NCBI GenBank assembly: GCA_963768165.1
Contig: CAVYHJ010000002.1
Span: forward strand, 1,193,977-1,257,976
Direction: 5' to 3'
Source of the DNA: CAVYHJ01 sp963768165 [NCBI: uncultured bacterium]
Lineage (GTDB): Bacteria > UBP4 > UBA4092
DNA: 64,000 nt
Shown: in pieces, positions 17,001 through 25,970 of the stretch
Numbering within the stretch: the first letter of the stretch is position 1
How the letters are laid out: each line of letters begins with the position of its first letter
Translations under genes and position numbers: made by a program
Notes under the pieces: generated by a model
Told to the model about the DNA's origin: nothing
The model's input: the letters and a program-made list of their open reading frames with translations, nothing else
Database searches by the model: none

Positions 17001-17813
17001 ATGGAACAAAAGAATAGTTCTCCCATTCTCCGCGTCATGACCTTGAATATCTGGAATACGCAAGGTCCTTATGAGAAACGCCTGCCTTTAATCATTCAAG
17101 GTTTACAGGAACTTTCACCGGATATTGTGGGATTACAGGAAGTCGTTGATAAATCCGATAAGGGGCCCAATCAAGCGGAATATATCGCCTCCCAGTTGGG
17201 TTATCAATACACCTTTCAAGGATGTACTCAACATAAACATGGTCTCGAAGGCATCGCCATTCTCAGCCGGTACCCGATTCTCAAAAAGGACGCCATGCAA
17301 TTGCCTTTCCCATCTTTGGAAGAAACTCGTTATGTGATACATGCGCTAATCGAGACGCCTTTTACCCAATTGAATTTCTATAACACCCACCTTTGCTGGA
17401 AATTGGATGAAGGATACAAACGTGAGGCGCAGGTGGTGGGAATTCACAAGTTTATCAAAAAGCAAACCGAGGGGTTCCCGGTAATCGTCACCGGAGATTT
17501 CAATGCCCGGCCGGATTCCGCAGAAATCATGTTTTTTACCGGACGCCATGCCATGAACGGAGAATCTGCTTATTATCAGGATACATGGGAGAGAATTCAT
17601 GACAAAGAAGAGGGATATTCCTGGAGTGCGAAGAATACTTTTACACGGGAATGGCTGGAGCCTAACCGTCGGATTGATTATGTCTTCACTTCCCAACCCA
17701 CTCGCGAAGGCAAAGGTCTCACTCTCGATTCTCGTCTTGTTCTCAATCGACCCGATTCCGAAGGTACATTCCCCACCGACCATTTCGGTGTCTTCGCAGA
17801 AATCCGGTATTAA
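17001..17813 (+). CDS. Endonuclease/exonuclease/phosphatase (EEP) family hydrolase
   Basis: 270 residues without a signal peptide. The DNase I-like EEP fold is shown by MTLNIWN, GLQEV (metal Glu), NTHLCWK, GDFNARPDS (catalytic Asp/Asn), RIDYVF and the terminal TDHFGV (catalytic His). All catalytic residues are present, so it should be an active metal-dependent phosphodiesterase or phosphatase. The substrate (nucleic acid, lipid or sugar phosphate) cannot be told. The start ATG 17001 gives the expected N-terminus. Confidence 0.88.
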   Translation: MEQKNSSPILRVMTLNIWNTQGPYEKRLPLIIQGLQELSPDIVGLQEVVDKSDKGPNQAEYIASQLGYQYTFQGCTQHKHGLEGIAILSRYPILKKDAMQLPFPSLEETRYVIHALIETPFTQLNFYNTHLCWKLDEGYKREAQVVGIHKFIKKQTEGFPVIVTGDFNARPDSAEIMFFTGRHAMNGESAYYQDTWERIHDKEEGYSWSAKNTFTREWLEPNRRIDYVFTSQPTREGKGLTLDSRLVLNRPDSEGTFPTDHFGVFAEIRY

Positions 17814-17840
17814 TCGAGATACATTATTGACTTGGCTTTT

Positions 17841-19058
17841 ATGAAATCAAAAACGTTCAACAGAACGATGATTTTGCTCTTGGTCTTGTCGTTACTCGCC
17901 ATTCATATTTATACAGCATCAAACATGGATACCCAATGGGATTTAAGAAGATATTATTATGGCGCGGTGGCCTATGCGTCCGGACTCAATCCCTATGACG
18001 CGCAGGCATTAAACAAAATCTCCAACGGTCAGAAGGTCTATGAATTTGACTATCCCCCTCCTTCCCTTTATTTTTTCCAATTGTTTGCCTTATTCGATTA
18101 CCCGACGGTATTTCGTTTCTTCCTTTATGGAAAATTTCTCCTTTTACTGGGACTCATCTATTTGTGGGTCAAAGAATTCATTCCCGCAGAAACCGACCCC
18201 TTATTTTATCTCTTTTGTATCATCGCTTATACCAGCGCCTTCTATTGGGATATCCGTTCCGGGAACTTGATTGCTCTGGAACAAGTCTTCATATGGATGG
18301 CGTTCTACATGTACCTGAAACACAACTATATTTTATTCTGTCTTTTAATATTGATGGCGGCAATCTTTAAAATTACTCCTATCCTGTTTCTTTTTCTTCT
18401 GTGGTTTTCCAAAGATAAAAAACTAATATTATATTCCCTCCTCACAATGGCGCTCTTTGGAATTCTTTTCATCATTTCCTATTTCTCTTCCCCCGTCCAA
18501 TTCCAAAGTTTCCTGCATTTTCTTTTCGTGCAATCTATATCGAATGAAGACGGTCTTTTTAATCCCTCGACTCTTTCTTTGCTCAGAGACATCTTTATTA
18601 TGCTTGCCATCAAAACAGGAATTCGTGTTTCCCCCATCGTCCCCAAAATTCTCTATAGCATTCTCACTCTGGCGGTTCTATTCATAAGCGGAAGAACTAT
18701 GCTCCGATGGAACGCTAAACAATCCAATGAAACCGATAAAATAACCATCTTCTTCTTCTGTGTGGTCTATGCGCTTATTCTTCCGCTTTTTAAACCCTAT
18801 TCCTATATCTTGCTGATTGTCCCCACCTGGTTTATTATGAAACGGATTCCTACCAAAACCGCCTATTGGACAATTTTGATTCTCTCCATATTTTTCGCCT
18901 ATCTTTTTAATATCTCCAATTGGTACTATGACGTCGTCCTGAAACAATTTTATACGCATCTCTATGCAACCTTCTATTTATTGGGTTATTTCGCGCTTTT
19001 CTGCGCCTTCGCGGTTTGGGGAATGTATCTTTGGGTTATCCGACATCAAACTGATTAA
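17841..19058 (+). CDS. GT87-like (DUF2029) polyprenol-phosphate sugar transferase, copy 1
   Basis: 405 residues with about ten predicted membrane helices. Signatures of the GT87/DUF2029 mannosyltransferase-like family are an early WDLRRYYYGAVAY then GLNPYD, followed by YPPPSLYF and FYWDIRSGN, and FKITPILFL further on. Such enzymes use polyprenyl-phosphate sugars on the outer face of the inner membrane. ATG 17841 is preferred to TTG 17832 because it gives MKSKTFNRTM, matching the paralogue's MKAKIFNGTM. The copy following at 19,072 is closely similar along its whole length, indicating a tandem duplication. Confidence 0.82.
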   Translation: MKSKTFNRTMILLLVLSLLAIHIYTASNMDTQWDLRRYYYGAVAYASGLNPYDAQALNKISNGQKVYEFDYPPPSLYFFQLFALFDYPTVFRFFLYGKFLLLLGLIYLWVKEFIPAETDPLFYLFCIIAYTSAFYWDIRSGNLIALEQVFIWMAFYMYLKHNYILFCLLILMAAIFKITPILFLFLLWFSKDKKLILYSLLTMALFGILFIISYFSSPVQFQSFLHFLFVQSISNEDGLFNPSTLSLLRDIFIMLAIKTGIRVSPIVPKILYSILTLAVLFISGRTMLRWNAKQSNETDKITIFFFCVVYALILPLFKPYSYILLIVPTWFIMKRIPTKTAYWTILILSIFFAYLFNISNWYYDVVLKQFYTHLYATFYLLGYFALFCAFAVWGMYLWVIRHQTD

Positions 19059-19071
19059 TGAGTTGATTTTG

Positions 19072-20316
19072 ATGAAAGCGAAAATATTCAATGGGACGAT
19101 GATTTTTTTGTTTGCATTGTCCTTAATCCTCCTTCATATCCATATAGGTTCCAATCTAAATAACCAATGGGATTTGCGAAGATATTATTATGGCGGGGTG
19201 GCTTATGCTTCGGGACTCAACCCCTATGATACATCCGTATTGAACAATATCTCTCATGGGCTGGAAGTGTATGATTTTGATTATCCCCCTCCCTCCCTGT
19301 ATTTTTTTCAATTCTTTGCTCGATTTGATTATTCTACCGTATACTACATTTTCCTTTATGGGAAACTCCTCCTTTTATTGGGGCTTATTTATCTGTGGGT
19401 CAAAATATTTATTCCCGCGGAAACCGATCCCTTATTCTATCTCTTTTGTCTGGTGGCATATACCAGCGCCTTTTATTGGGATATCCGTTCCGGGAATCTA
19501 ATTGTCTTGGAACAGGTTTTCATCTGGATGGCATTTTATATGTTTTTGCAACGTAAAACTATTTTTTTCTGTCTACTAATTCTGCTGGCGGCAATTTTCA
19601 AAATCACTCCCATCTTATTTCTCTTTCTTCTCTGGTTTTCCAAAGATAAAAAACAGATTCTCTATTCCCTTGTTACTATGGCTATTTGGGGAATTCTCTT
19701 TTTAATTTCCTATTTTTCTTCTCCCGTCCAATTCCAGGGATTCTTACATAATATTAGTATTATTCAGGAGCATAGTTTATATGATCCATGTATATTCCCC
19801 TTGTTGAAAGATGTTCGGTTCCTTTTATATGCGGAAATGAGAATATATGTGCCCGTTATGATTCCGATAATGTTATATTTTCTCATTACGTTGACCATCT
19901 TATTCGTGAGCTGGAGAACAATGCTCCGGTTGAAAACCAAACAAAATAAAGAGACCGATAAAATAGCTGTCTTTTTTTTCTGCGTAGTGTATGCTCTTAT
20001 TCTTCCGCATTTTAAACCCTACTCTTACATGTTGTTAATCGTGCCTACCTGGTTCATTTTGAAACGGATTCACTCAAGAATAATGTATTGGGTTATATTG
20101 ATTCTTTCGATATTCTTCGCCTGCCTTTTAAATGGAGAGAATAAATACCTTTATACCGTCCTGGAAAACATTTTGATATCTCATACCATCCGATACATTT
20201 TTTTAATATTTGGTTATTTCGCGTTGTTCTGCGCGTACGCGGTCTGGGGATTCTATCTCTGGGCTATCCGGCGTCAAGTTCTGGAAGATTCCGACCCTTC
20301 AGCTCTTATTCCCTGA
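19072..20316 (+). CDS. GT87-like (DUF2029) polyprenol-phosphate sugar transferase, copy 2
   Basis: 414 residues, full-length paralogue of the preceding gene: WDLRRYYYGGVAYASGLNPY, FDYPPPSLYFF, YWDIRSGN and ITPILFLFLLWFSKDKK are all retained. Divergence is greatest in the loop after residue 220, possibly altering acceptor choice. ATG 19072 lies 13 bases after the first copy's stop and aligns with its start. The longer in-frame TTG at 18964 overlaps copy 1 and is not needed. The two genes are probably co-transcribed. An IS481-type element sits immediately downstream. Confidence 0.82.
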   Translation: MKAKIFNGTMIFLFALSLILLHIHIGSNLNNQWDLRRYYYGGVAYASGLNPYDTSVLNNISHGLEVYDFDYPPPSLYFFQFFARFDYSTVYYIFLYGKLLLLLGLIYLWVKIFIPAETDPLFYLFCLVAYTSAFYWDIRSGNLIVLEQVFIWMAFYMFLQRKTIFFCLLILLAAIFKITPILFLFLLWFSKDKKQILYSLVTMAIWGILFLISYFSSPVQFQGFLHNISIIQEHSLYDPCIFPLLKDVRFLLYAEMRIYVPVMIPIMLYFLITLTILFVSWRTMLRLKTKQNKETDKIAVFFFCVVYALILPHFKPYSYMLLIVPTWFILKRIHSRIMYWVILILSIFFACLLNGENKYLYTVLENILISHTIRYIFLIFGYFALFCAYAVWGFYLWAIRRQVLEDSDPSALIP

Positions 20317-20339
20317 TTTACTCTCATTTTTCACAATAA

Positions 20340-21342
20340 TGTTTTAGGTACGAACATTTGGCGGTTTAGGTTTTTGGTATTGTGCCATGAACTCATTGGG
20401 TGATTTGCCCAGTAAGCCGCAATGTTCCAGATGATTGTATTCTATATTCCAGCGTTTCAATTTATTTTGCAAGTCTTGGAAGTTCTGGAAGGTGTTTTGG
20501 TCATAAAATTTCTCCTGGTCTTCCCGGTGACTTCGTTCGACGGTTCCATTTTGCGCGGGCTTGCCCGGATCAATAAGATAATGCACTATATTTCTTTCTT
20601 GGCAAAAGACATCCAGCGGGTGAAGGGTTTTCAGGGTTCGATCACGGCGTTTGTTTACGCCGGTGTAGTAGTTGGTGAAGATCACCCCGTTGTCAGTTTT
20701 AATCGCTTGTATTCTATGAGGGAAACGATCCAGGACCTCTTTTAAAAACCGGAGAGAGTGGAAACTGGATTGTTCGTCATAGACCGCCAAATGTCTCCAG
20801 CGGGACGCCAGATCAATGGCGGTATACTGATAATAGCGTTGTCCCGCTACCTTTCCGGGAACATACTTCACATCGATCTCTAGAAGTTCACCGACCGATC
20901 GTGGTGCTTTCAAATACTTGTATTTCATTTTCTTCACCCGATATTTCCTCACCAACCCTTCTTTCTTCAAGATCTTCCCGATAGTCCGTGCATGAATCCT
21001 CACTCCTTCTTTGGCCAAGTGCCAATGGATCTTTAGAGCGCACTTTTTCGTTTTCTTCCGGATTTCCAGAATTCTCTCTTTCACTCGGAGAGTGGTTTCT
21101 TTTGTACAAGTTTTGGGTCGGGTGGATTGCGGCTCCAAAGCCTTCTCTCCTCCTTTCCGATACGCCGCCGCCCATCGCTCCAAACTTCGTTGGCTGTGTG
21201 GACAAATCTTACACACCTCCTTTAACCGTATCTCTTTCTTTATTATAGGTAATACCCAGCGTAATCGTTCCTCTTGAATCGTCGTTGCCATACGTATAGA
21301 CATCTCCTCATTCTAAAAAACCCGCCATATGTCTGTACACAT
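20340..21342 (-). mobile_element. IS481-type insertion sequence
   Basis: The element carries one intact transposase gene between imperfect inverted ends. On the right, TGTACAGACATATGGCGG reads inward (21322-21339 on the minus strand). On the left, GGTACGAACATTTGGCGG (20347-20364) overlaps the 3' end of the transposase. I cannot place the outer ends exactly and see no certain target duplication. It separates the GT87 pair from the radical SAM gene. Confidence 0.75.
20344..21291 (-). CDS. IS481-family transposase (DDE integrase core)
   Basis: 315 residues, full length. An N-terminal helix-turn-helix region (KEVCKICPHSQRSLERWAAA) is followed by the rve-type DDE core: IDVKYV (first Asp), KTDNG (second Asp), and NGTVERSHREDQEKFY (Glu). 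The C-terminal WNIEYNHLEHCGLLGKSPNE is typical of the family. No frameshift or stop is seen, so the copy may be active. ATG 21291 is preferred; ATG 21303 directly abuts the GAGGAG ribosome site. Confidence 0.9.
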   Translation of the reverse strand: MATTIQEERLRWVLPIIKKEIRLKEVCKICPHSQRSLERWAAAYRKGGEKALEPQSTRPKTCTKETTLRVKERILEIRKKTKKCALKIHWHLAKEGVRIHARTIGKILKKEGLVRKYRVKKMKYKYLKAPRSVGELLEIDVKYVPGKVAGQRYYQYTAIDLASRWRHLAVYDEQSSFHSLRFLKEVLDRFPHRIQAIKTDNGVIFTNYYTGVNKRRDRTLKTLHPLDVFCQERNIVHYLIDPGKPAQNGTVERSHREDQEKFYDQNTFQNFQDLQNKLKRWNIEYNHLEHCGLLGKSPNEFMAQYQKPKPPNVRT

Positions 21343-21354
21343 TACCTTAATTTA

Positions 21355-21381
21355 TTGACAGAAACAAGAGATAGTGATAAA
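21355..21381 (+). promoter_or_regulatory. Possible promoter for the radical SAM gene
   Basis: TTGACA (21355-21360) and GATAAA (21376-21381) are 15 bases apart (16 to ATAAAT). It lies just outside the IS end and about 50 bases upstream of the GAGGAG ribosome site of the next gene. Confidence 0.4.
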
Positions 21382-21432
21382 TTCTTTAGAGAGGTTTGTC
21401 GAACGAAAATGACTAAGGGCGAGGAGTAAATT

Positions 21433-22851
21433 ATGCGTGTATTATTGATTCATGCTTACTTAGGACGTTATGAAGAAGACGGGTTATTATATCCGATTGC
21501 GATTGTAGCCCTGGGAACCGTGCTGCAACAAAAAGGATATGAAGTCCGTTGTCTGGACCCGAATATCAAGAACGGCGGGTTTGATGCCATCGCCGAAACT
21601 GTGCGCGAATTTAAACCGGATGTCGTCGGGATTTCTCAACGCAATGTGGACACCACGCAAATTCGTGACCCGTGGATTTATTTAAAGACTCTCCAACCGA
21701 CCGTTAATATCGTTCGCCAAATCCTACCAAATGCGACCATTATCGTTGGTGGCGCGGCCTTTTCCCTGTTTGCCGAAAAGATTGTGCAACGGACACCGGG
21801 AGTGGATTTTGGTGTCTATCAAGAAGCCGAAGAATCTCTCCCTGAATTATTGGAAAACCTGAACCAACCGGAAAAAGTCAAAGGAGTCATTATTCGACAT
21901 GAAGACGGAACGGTGACCTTTACCGGGCACCGAGATCCGCCGAGTTTGACGAATGTTCCCCGTCCCAACCGGGATTTAGTTGACCCAAGACATTATTATG
22001 GAACGGTCGGCGCGGTTGGTATTGAGACCAAACGCGGGTGTTCGCTCAAATGCGTATATTGCAGTTATCCATTTTTGAACGGCGCGAAAGTCCGGCAGAA
22101 AACTCCAGTGCAAGTAGCCGATGAAATTCAAGAAATGGTGGAGAAATATGAATTGCCCTCGTTCATGTTTTTGGATAGTGTGTTCAATCTCCCGAATCAT
22201 CACGCGGAAGAAATTTGCAAAGAACTCATCAAGCGCGGAAATAAAGTCCCGTGGACAGGTTGGTTCGATATGCGTGGAATTACCAAAGAATTTATTATGC
22301 TGTGCAAAGAAGCGGGATGTAAACAATTCTCGTTCTCGCCGGACGCCTTAACCGAAGAATCGCTCAAAGCCATGCGGAAATCGTTCACTGAAAAAGATAT
22401 TTATCAAGCTGTAAAAGCGGTAAAAGATGTGCCGGGAATCCGGGCAGGGTTTGCATTTTTCAGCGCTCCTCCGGGCTCCACTCTATGGGGTTATATACGG
22501 ATGCTGGCTTTCTTTGTCCGATGGAATGCCTATCTGGTCCCGCGACATCGCGGGGGAGTAGGACTATCCTGGGCGCGCATTGAACCGTATACTGAATTAG
22601 AACAAATTGCCCTCAAAGACGGGGTCATTACACCCGACATGGATTTATTGCCCGCAACGGAAGAGGATTTAATGAAACTCTTCTATGTCCATCCCAAATT
22701 AAAATGGACCAATACAGTATCTAATTTCGTTTTGGATTCTGTCAATGTCGTGGCAGGAATGCTCGGCAAAAAAGTCCGCCATTCCGGTTGCCGCCGCAAA
22801 GTGGGGCTCGCTACCACCATCCAACAAGGCGTCGGCTTGGAAAAGATTTAA
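21433..22851 (+). CDS. B12-binding-domain radical SAM protein
   Basis: 472 residues. An N-terminal cobalamin-binding-like Rossmann domain (about 1-150; GTVLQQKGYEV, PDVVGIS, IIVGGAAFS) precedes a radical SAM domain with the cluster motif CSLKCVYC near residue 202. It is of the class that includes magnesium-protoporphyrin cyclase-like and hopanoid or sugar methylases. The reaction cannot be told, but methylation or ring formation on a lipid, tetrapyrrole or natural product is usual. No canonical B12 base-off DxHxxG motif is seen in the N-domain. GAGGAG precedes ATG 21433. A hairpin at 22879-22913 follows the gene and may end its transcript. Confidence 0.87.
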   Translation: MRVLLIHAYLGRYEEDGLLYPIAIVALGTVLQQKGYEVRCLDPNIKNGGFDAIAETVREFKPDVVGISQRNVDTTQIRDPWIYLKTLQPTVNIVRQILPNATIIVGGAAFSLFAEKIVQRTPGVDFGVYQEAEESLPELLENLNQPEKVKGVIIRHEDGTVTFTGHRDPPSLTNVPRPNRDLVDPRHYYGTVGAVGIETKRGCSLKCVYCSYPFLNGAKVRQKTPVQVADEIQEMVEKYELPSFMFLDSVFNLPNHHAEEICKELIKRGNKVPWTGWFDMRGITKEFIMLCKEAGCKQFSFSPDALTEESLKAMRKSFTEKDIYQAVKAVKDVPGIRAGFAFFSAPPGSTLWGYIRMLAFFVRWNAYLVPRHRGGVGLSWARIEPYTELEQIALKDGVITPDMDLLPATEEDLMKLFYVHPKLKWTNTVSNFVLDSVNVVAGMLGKKVRHSGCRRKVGLATTIQQGVGLEKI

Positions 22852-22878
22852 CAGAATATAACCTCTACACAACTCTCT

Positions 22879-22913
22879 GCGTCGGGAATGAAACGAAGTG
22901 TATTTCCCGACGC
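22879..22913. repeat. GCGTCGGGAA hairpin repeat (copy 1)
   Basis: Arms GCGTCGGGAA and TTCCCGACGC are perfectly complementary around a ~15-base loop. It lies 27 bases after the radical SAM stop codon. Other copies are at 23772, 24150, 26962, 37192, 40124 and 51482. Confidence 0.75.
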
Positions 22914-23097
22914 TTGCTTTCTTCACTATATAATAATTGTTCTTCTTCCATGTTATTCTGTTCTGAACGTTTTAATCGAGAGGAAGAATCTCTCATTACA
23001 ACCTTACTTACTTCTTGTTATATTTCAACGATAAAATGTCGTTCACTTGCTCATCTCATCTATCTTTGTTATATTCAAATCTCTAGAGACATATTGT

Positions 23098-23754
23098 ATG
23101 CGTACTGAAGATTTAATAAAAAATATTTCAAAACTAGTTCCTGAAGTTTATGAAAACAAATTTAAGAAAGACTGGACATTCTATTCTCAGGTTAGAAGTT
23201 GCATTTCCAGTATTGCATCCTCACATCTTGCTATTGAATACTATAGAAGCAAAGATTATCTATCAATTGCGCCAAAACTTCATGCAAATGAACTCGATCC
23301 CACTACAGGAGAAATATTTTTAACCTTTGTTGGCTTAATGCAATGTCTTGTTATTCAACAGGATGCGGTAAATAAATTGGCTGAAATACTGGAGTGTAAT
23401 GACATAAATATCTATAGCTATGACGCTCTGAAGGAAATAAGAGATTTGAGAAATAAAACTATTGGACACCCTGTTGAACAATCATACGATAAAGTAAATT
23501 TTACATTTAATAGCATTGAGCTAATGGTTTATAAAAGAGAAGGAAATACAACTACTACGTCAAAACATTTTGATTTATTTGTTCCAAGACCTGAGCTTCG
23601 TTTTACTTCTTTATCTCCGTCAGGAAAAGGCATTACGCAGAATATACATCCAGATTATTATATTTTTGAACAAAGAAAATATATGGATGAAATTCTGTCA
23701 CAACTAGTCAAGAAACTTGAGGAACAAAAGAATGGTAAAAATATTAGTAATTAA
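23098..23754 (+). CDS. HEPN-like domain protein of unknown function
   Basis: 218 residues, helix-rich and AT-rich. It contains EIRDLRNKTIGHPVE, in which Arg118 and His124 form an R-x5-H pair resembling the HEPN RNase motif (R-x4-6-H). HEPN proteins occur as toxins, abortive-infection factors and CRISPR-associated RNases. I see no antitoxin gene beside it. ATG 23098 (MRTEDLI) is preferred; the frame to 23047 adds a hydrophobic stretch without a ribosome site. The gene is flanked by GCGTCGGGAA hairpins (22879, 23772) and followed by structured repeat B, an arrangement that resembles a small mobile cassette. Function is inferred from one motif only. Confidence 0.6.
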   Translation: MRTEDLIKNISKLVPEVYENKFKKDWTFYSQVRSCISSIASSHLAIEYYRSKDYLSIAPKLHANELDPTTGEIFLTFVGLMQCLVIQQDAVNKLAEILECNDINIYSYDALKEIRDLRNKTIGHPVEQSYDKVNFTFNSIELMVYKREGNTTTTSKHFDLFVPRPELRFTSLSPSGKGITQNIHPDYYIFEQRKYMDEILSQLVKKLEEQKNGKNISN

Positions 23755-23771
23755 TCTTTATAGATTAGAGT

Positions 23772-23806
23772 GCGTCGGGAATGAAATAAAGTAAATTCCC
23801 CGACGC
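23772..23806. repeat. GCGTCGGGAA hairpin repeat (copy 2)
   Basis: GCGTCGGGA.../...TCCCCGACGC, 17 bases after the HEPN-like gene. Same family as copy 1 on the gene's other side. Confidence 0.7.
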
Positions 23807-23824
23807 CTTACCTAAAAATAATTC

Positions 23825-23988
23825 AACCCTAACCCCCACTCCTTCAAGAATAACAACCCCTTCTTTTTGAGGAAAGCTTGAGTTAGGGAAAAACTTTCTC
23901 CAAATGGAGAAAGTTTTTTATTTTCAATAAAATCAATCAACCAATAATTCTTCGCCAAATGGCGAAATATTCCAACTGGCTGAAATCC
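23825..23988. repeat. Multi-hairpin structured repeat, copy B
   Basis: Homologue of 14466-14628. Stems here are CCTTCAAGAA/TTCTTTTTGAGG, CTTTCTCC-AAAT-GGAGAAAG and TTCGCC-AAAT-GGCGAA, with an outer CCCTAAC/GTTAGGG pair. The linker TCAATAAAATCAATCAACCA and the 3' CCAACTGGCTGAAATCCA are conserved with copy A. Confidence 0.75.
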
Positions 23989-24210
23989 ACCAGCCTATAT
24001 CGTTTAAAAACTCTGGACACCGTCCACACTTTTTCTTACATTTTTGTCAGTTTCCAGAATTAAGGATAGGCTCATTCCTTTGCTAGCAGGAGCGGAATTG
24101 AAAATAACAATTCCGCTCACAGTATACTTATGCTTCCTGATATAAGGTGGCATCGGGAAAATGGAGTAAAAGTTCTCGATGCATCTTTAAATCTTCTACC
24201 CGACTTTAGT
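23989..24210. other. Gene-free spacer between structured repeat B and the IS4-type element
   Basis: No coding frame is seen. It contains the hairpin GAGCGGAATTG/CAATTCCGCTC (24097-24119) and a diverged member of the GCGTCGGGAA family, GCATCGGGAA/...CGATGC (24150-24182). Confidence 0.5.
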
Positions 24211-25912
24211 CCAATGTCATTAAGTTAAGAGAAGAGAATTTATTTTAACGGACAATGCTCGTAAGGAAGGTAATCCAAAAACCTTTGGAATACGTCTTTG
24301 TGTGATTTTCTAGAAAGAGGCTACACCAAAATTCTCAGAATCTTCTCCGAAGACCTGTTTTTTCGGATACCCTTCTTGTGGGATTTTCTTCCTCTGTGTT
24401 TCTGTCACGATTCTAGAGAATAGAGCAGATTATACCGCCCGGCGATAATTGGTTTGAGTTTGATATTTTCCAGTTAAACGTCGATGTTTCTCCTTGGAGC
24501 GGGGAAAGCTTCGCCCAGGACGGACCGGTTCCAAATGTTGGCTAAATTCCTGTTGAAGCTGTTGAAGAATCTCCTCTGGTTGAGCGCTTAAAAAAAGTTC
24601 TACCAGACGATCTTTCATCAAACCTAAACTCACATTCCGATTGATTTGATAAGTATACTTTCTACGCGGATTGACCTTTTTTAATTCTTCCTCCCCCGCG
24701 CTACATAACAGGCTCTGGAGATTGGCCACAAACATCATCGCATAAAAGTCTTGCGGGATGGTTTCCGGTCGATGTCCGCTGAATATTTCTACCTGCAATT
24801 TATTCTTCAAACGATCTGCAAAGGTCTCGGTCCCCCACCGCAAGGCATACAAATTTCCAAAGGTTTGAGTCGGATAACGTCGCTCATCGTATAACGATGT
24901 AGCGAGAATCTCTAGGGCTCCGGTGGGTAACCTCACCTTCACGAGGCGTACTCGAATTCGGGTTTCAGGCGCGAGGTTCTTCCCTTGCCCGGACAGGTAT
25001 CGTCGCGCCTTCCAATTCGCGTTCCATTCCACCAAGGCACTTTCTTGATCGGAGTCCACAAAGGCTTCTACGGCCTTATTCCACTTCAAGGGACAACGCA
25101 CCACAAAATGCTTTCCCAGACGTACACTCTCATACAATAAGGCAAACCAGGGGAATCCTCGATCATAGAGACTCACAATATCTTCTGCCGTATCTTTTAG
25201 ATGCTGGATCGCCACCGGGGTTTCCGACGTCGCATAAGCATTTAACTCGCTCCATAACACCAGCTCATTTAAGGGATCATACCCCCATACGATCCGTCCC
25301 ATGGGAACTTCCGTCTTCTGGTTATTATGTACCCCATAAAACTCCCGTACGGCCGGGGTATCCACTAAATACAAGGTGGATCCATCCACCACTTGCAGGC
25401 GAAATCCTTCCCATCGTTTCACCCGCTCGTCATTCCCGGTATAATACTCCTGTATCAAGACCCCATTCCAATCTTGAAAAAACTTCCCTTCCAATTTCTG
25501 ACGCGATTGGCTGAAGGCACTTTTACTACATCCACTCCCTACTTTCTTCCCCAAAAGTTGAAAATAGTGACTTAATTCCACCCCTAAACTCTTCTTCGAC
25601 AAATTGATTAAAAACAAGACCAACCCCTGAAAACTCAATTTCCTCTCCCGCGTGAAGTCTTCCGGTCGTCGTCGGTACAAGGGGGGCTGCCGGGAGACTT
25701 CTTCTAAAAATTTCTTCAATTCCTCCACAATCGTTACATTGCTCTTACGCATCGGGACACCTCTGCTTTCTCCCGCCATCACCGGGTGTCCCGGCTTCTT
25801 TTCACGACCCCCTATTATACTCCTCCATCCTCGTACATAACCAACTTTTGGGTCTATACGAAGTACGCATCCTTTTCCTTAACTTAATGACATTGGGCTA
25901 AAGCCGGGTAGA
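24196..25912 (-). mobile_element. IS4-family insertion sequence inside a host palindrome
   Basis: Perfect 19-bp inverted ends CCAATGTCATTAAGTTAAG lie at 24211-24229 and (reverse complement) 25878-25896, enclosing one transposase gene (element about 1,686 bp). Immediately outside both ends lie the arms CTACCCGACTTTAGT and GCTAAAGCCGGGTAG, which match the dispersed host hairpin seen at 40759-40800 (CGACTAAAGTCGGG). So either the element inserted into that palindrome or the arms are part of its ends. About 200 bases between the left end and the transposase stop are non-coding. Confidence 0.8.
24430..25752 (-). CDS. IS4-family transposase
   Basis: 440 residues, full length. DDE landmarks are VDGSTLYLV (first Asp), LYDRGFPWFALL (YDRGF, second Asp) and YALRWGTETFADRLK (the Y-x2-R-x3-E-x6-K signature supplying Glu). 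No internal stop is seen. ATG 25752 is chosen because AGAGGTG lies six bases upstream; the track to 25782 starts before that ribosome site. It is likely functional; the family moves by cut-and-paste. Confidence 0.9.
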   Translation of the reverse strand: MRKSNVTIVEELKKFLEEVSRQPPLYRRRPEDFTRERKLSFQGLVLFLINLSKKSLGVELSHYFQLLGKKVGSGCSKSAFSQSRQKLEGKFFQDWNGVLIQEYYTGNDERVKRWEGFRLQVVDGSTLYLVDTPAVREFYGVHNNQKTEVPMGRIVWGYDPLNELVLWSELNAYATSETPVAIQHLKDTAEDIVSLYDRGFPWFALLYESVRLGKHFVVRCPLKWNKAVEAFVDSDQESALVEWNANWKARRYLSGQGKNLAPETRIRVRLVKVRLPTGALEILATSLYDERRYPTQTFGNLYALRWGTETFADRLKNKLQVEIFSGHRPETIPQDFYAMMFVANLQSLLCSAGEEELKKVNPRRKYTYQINRNVSLGLMKDRLVELFLSAQPEEILQQLQQEFSQHLEPVRPGRSFPRSKEKHRRLTGKYQTQTNYRRAV

Positions 25913-25970
25913 AAGGGAATCCCCCCCGAGTCCGACAGAAGGTAGTTAAAAAACTGCTATAGGAATGGGG

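Noticed and set aside
23825-23988. attC site of an integron cassette
   Set aside because: Location after a single gene fits, but RYYYAAC/GTTRRRY boxes in the right order are missing and no integron integrase is present.
22879-24182. CRISPR array
   Set aside because: The repeated hairpins are unevenly spaced and single; no regular direct repeats with spacers and no cas genes were found.
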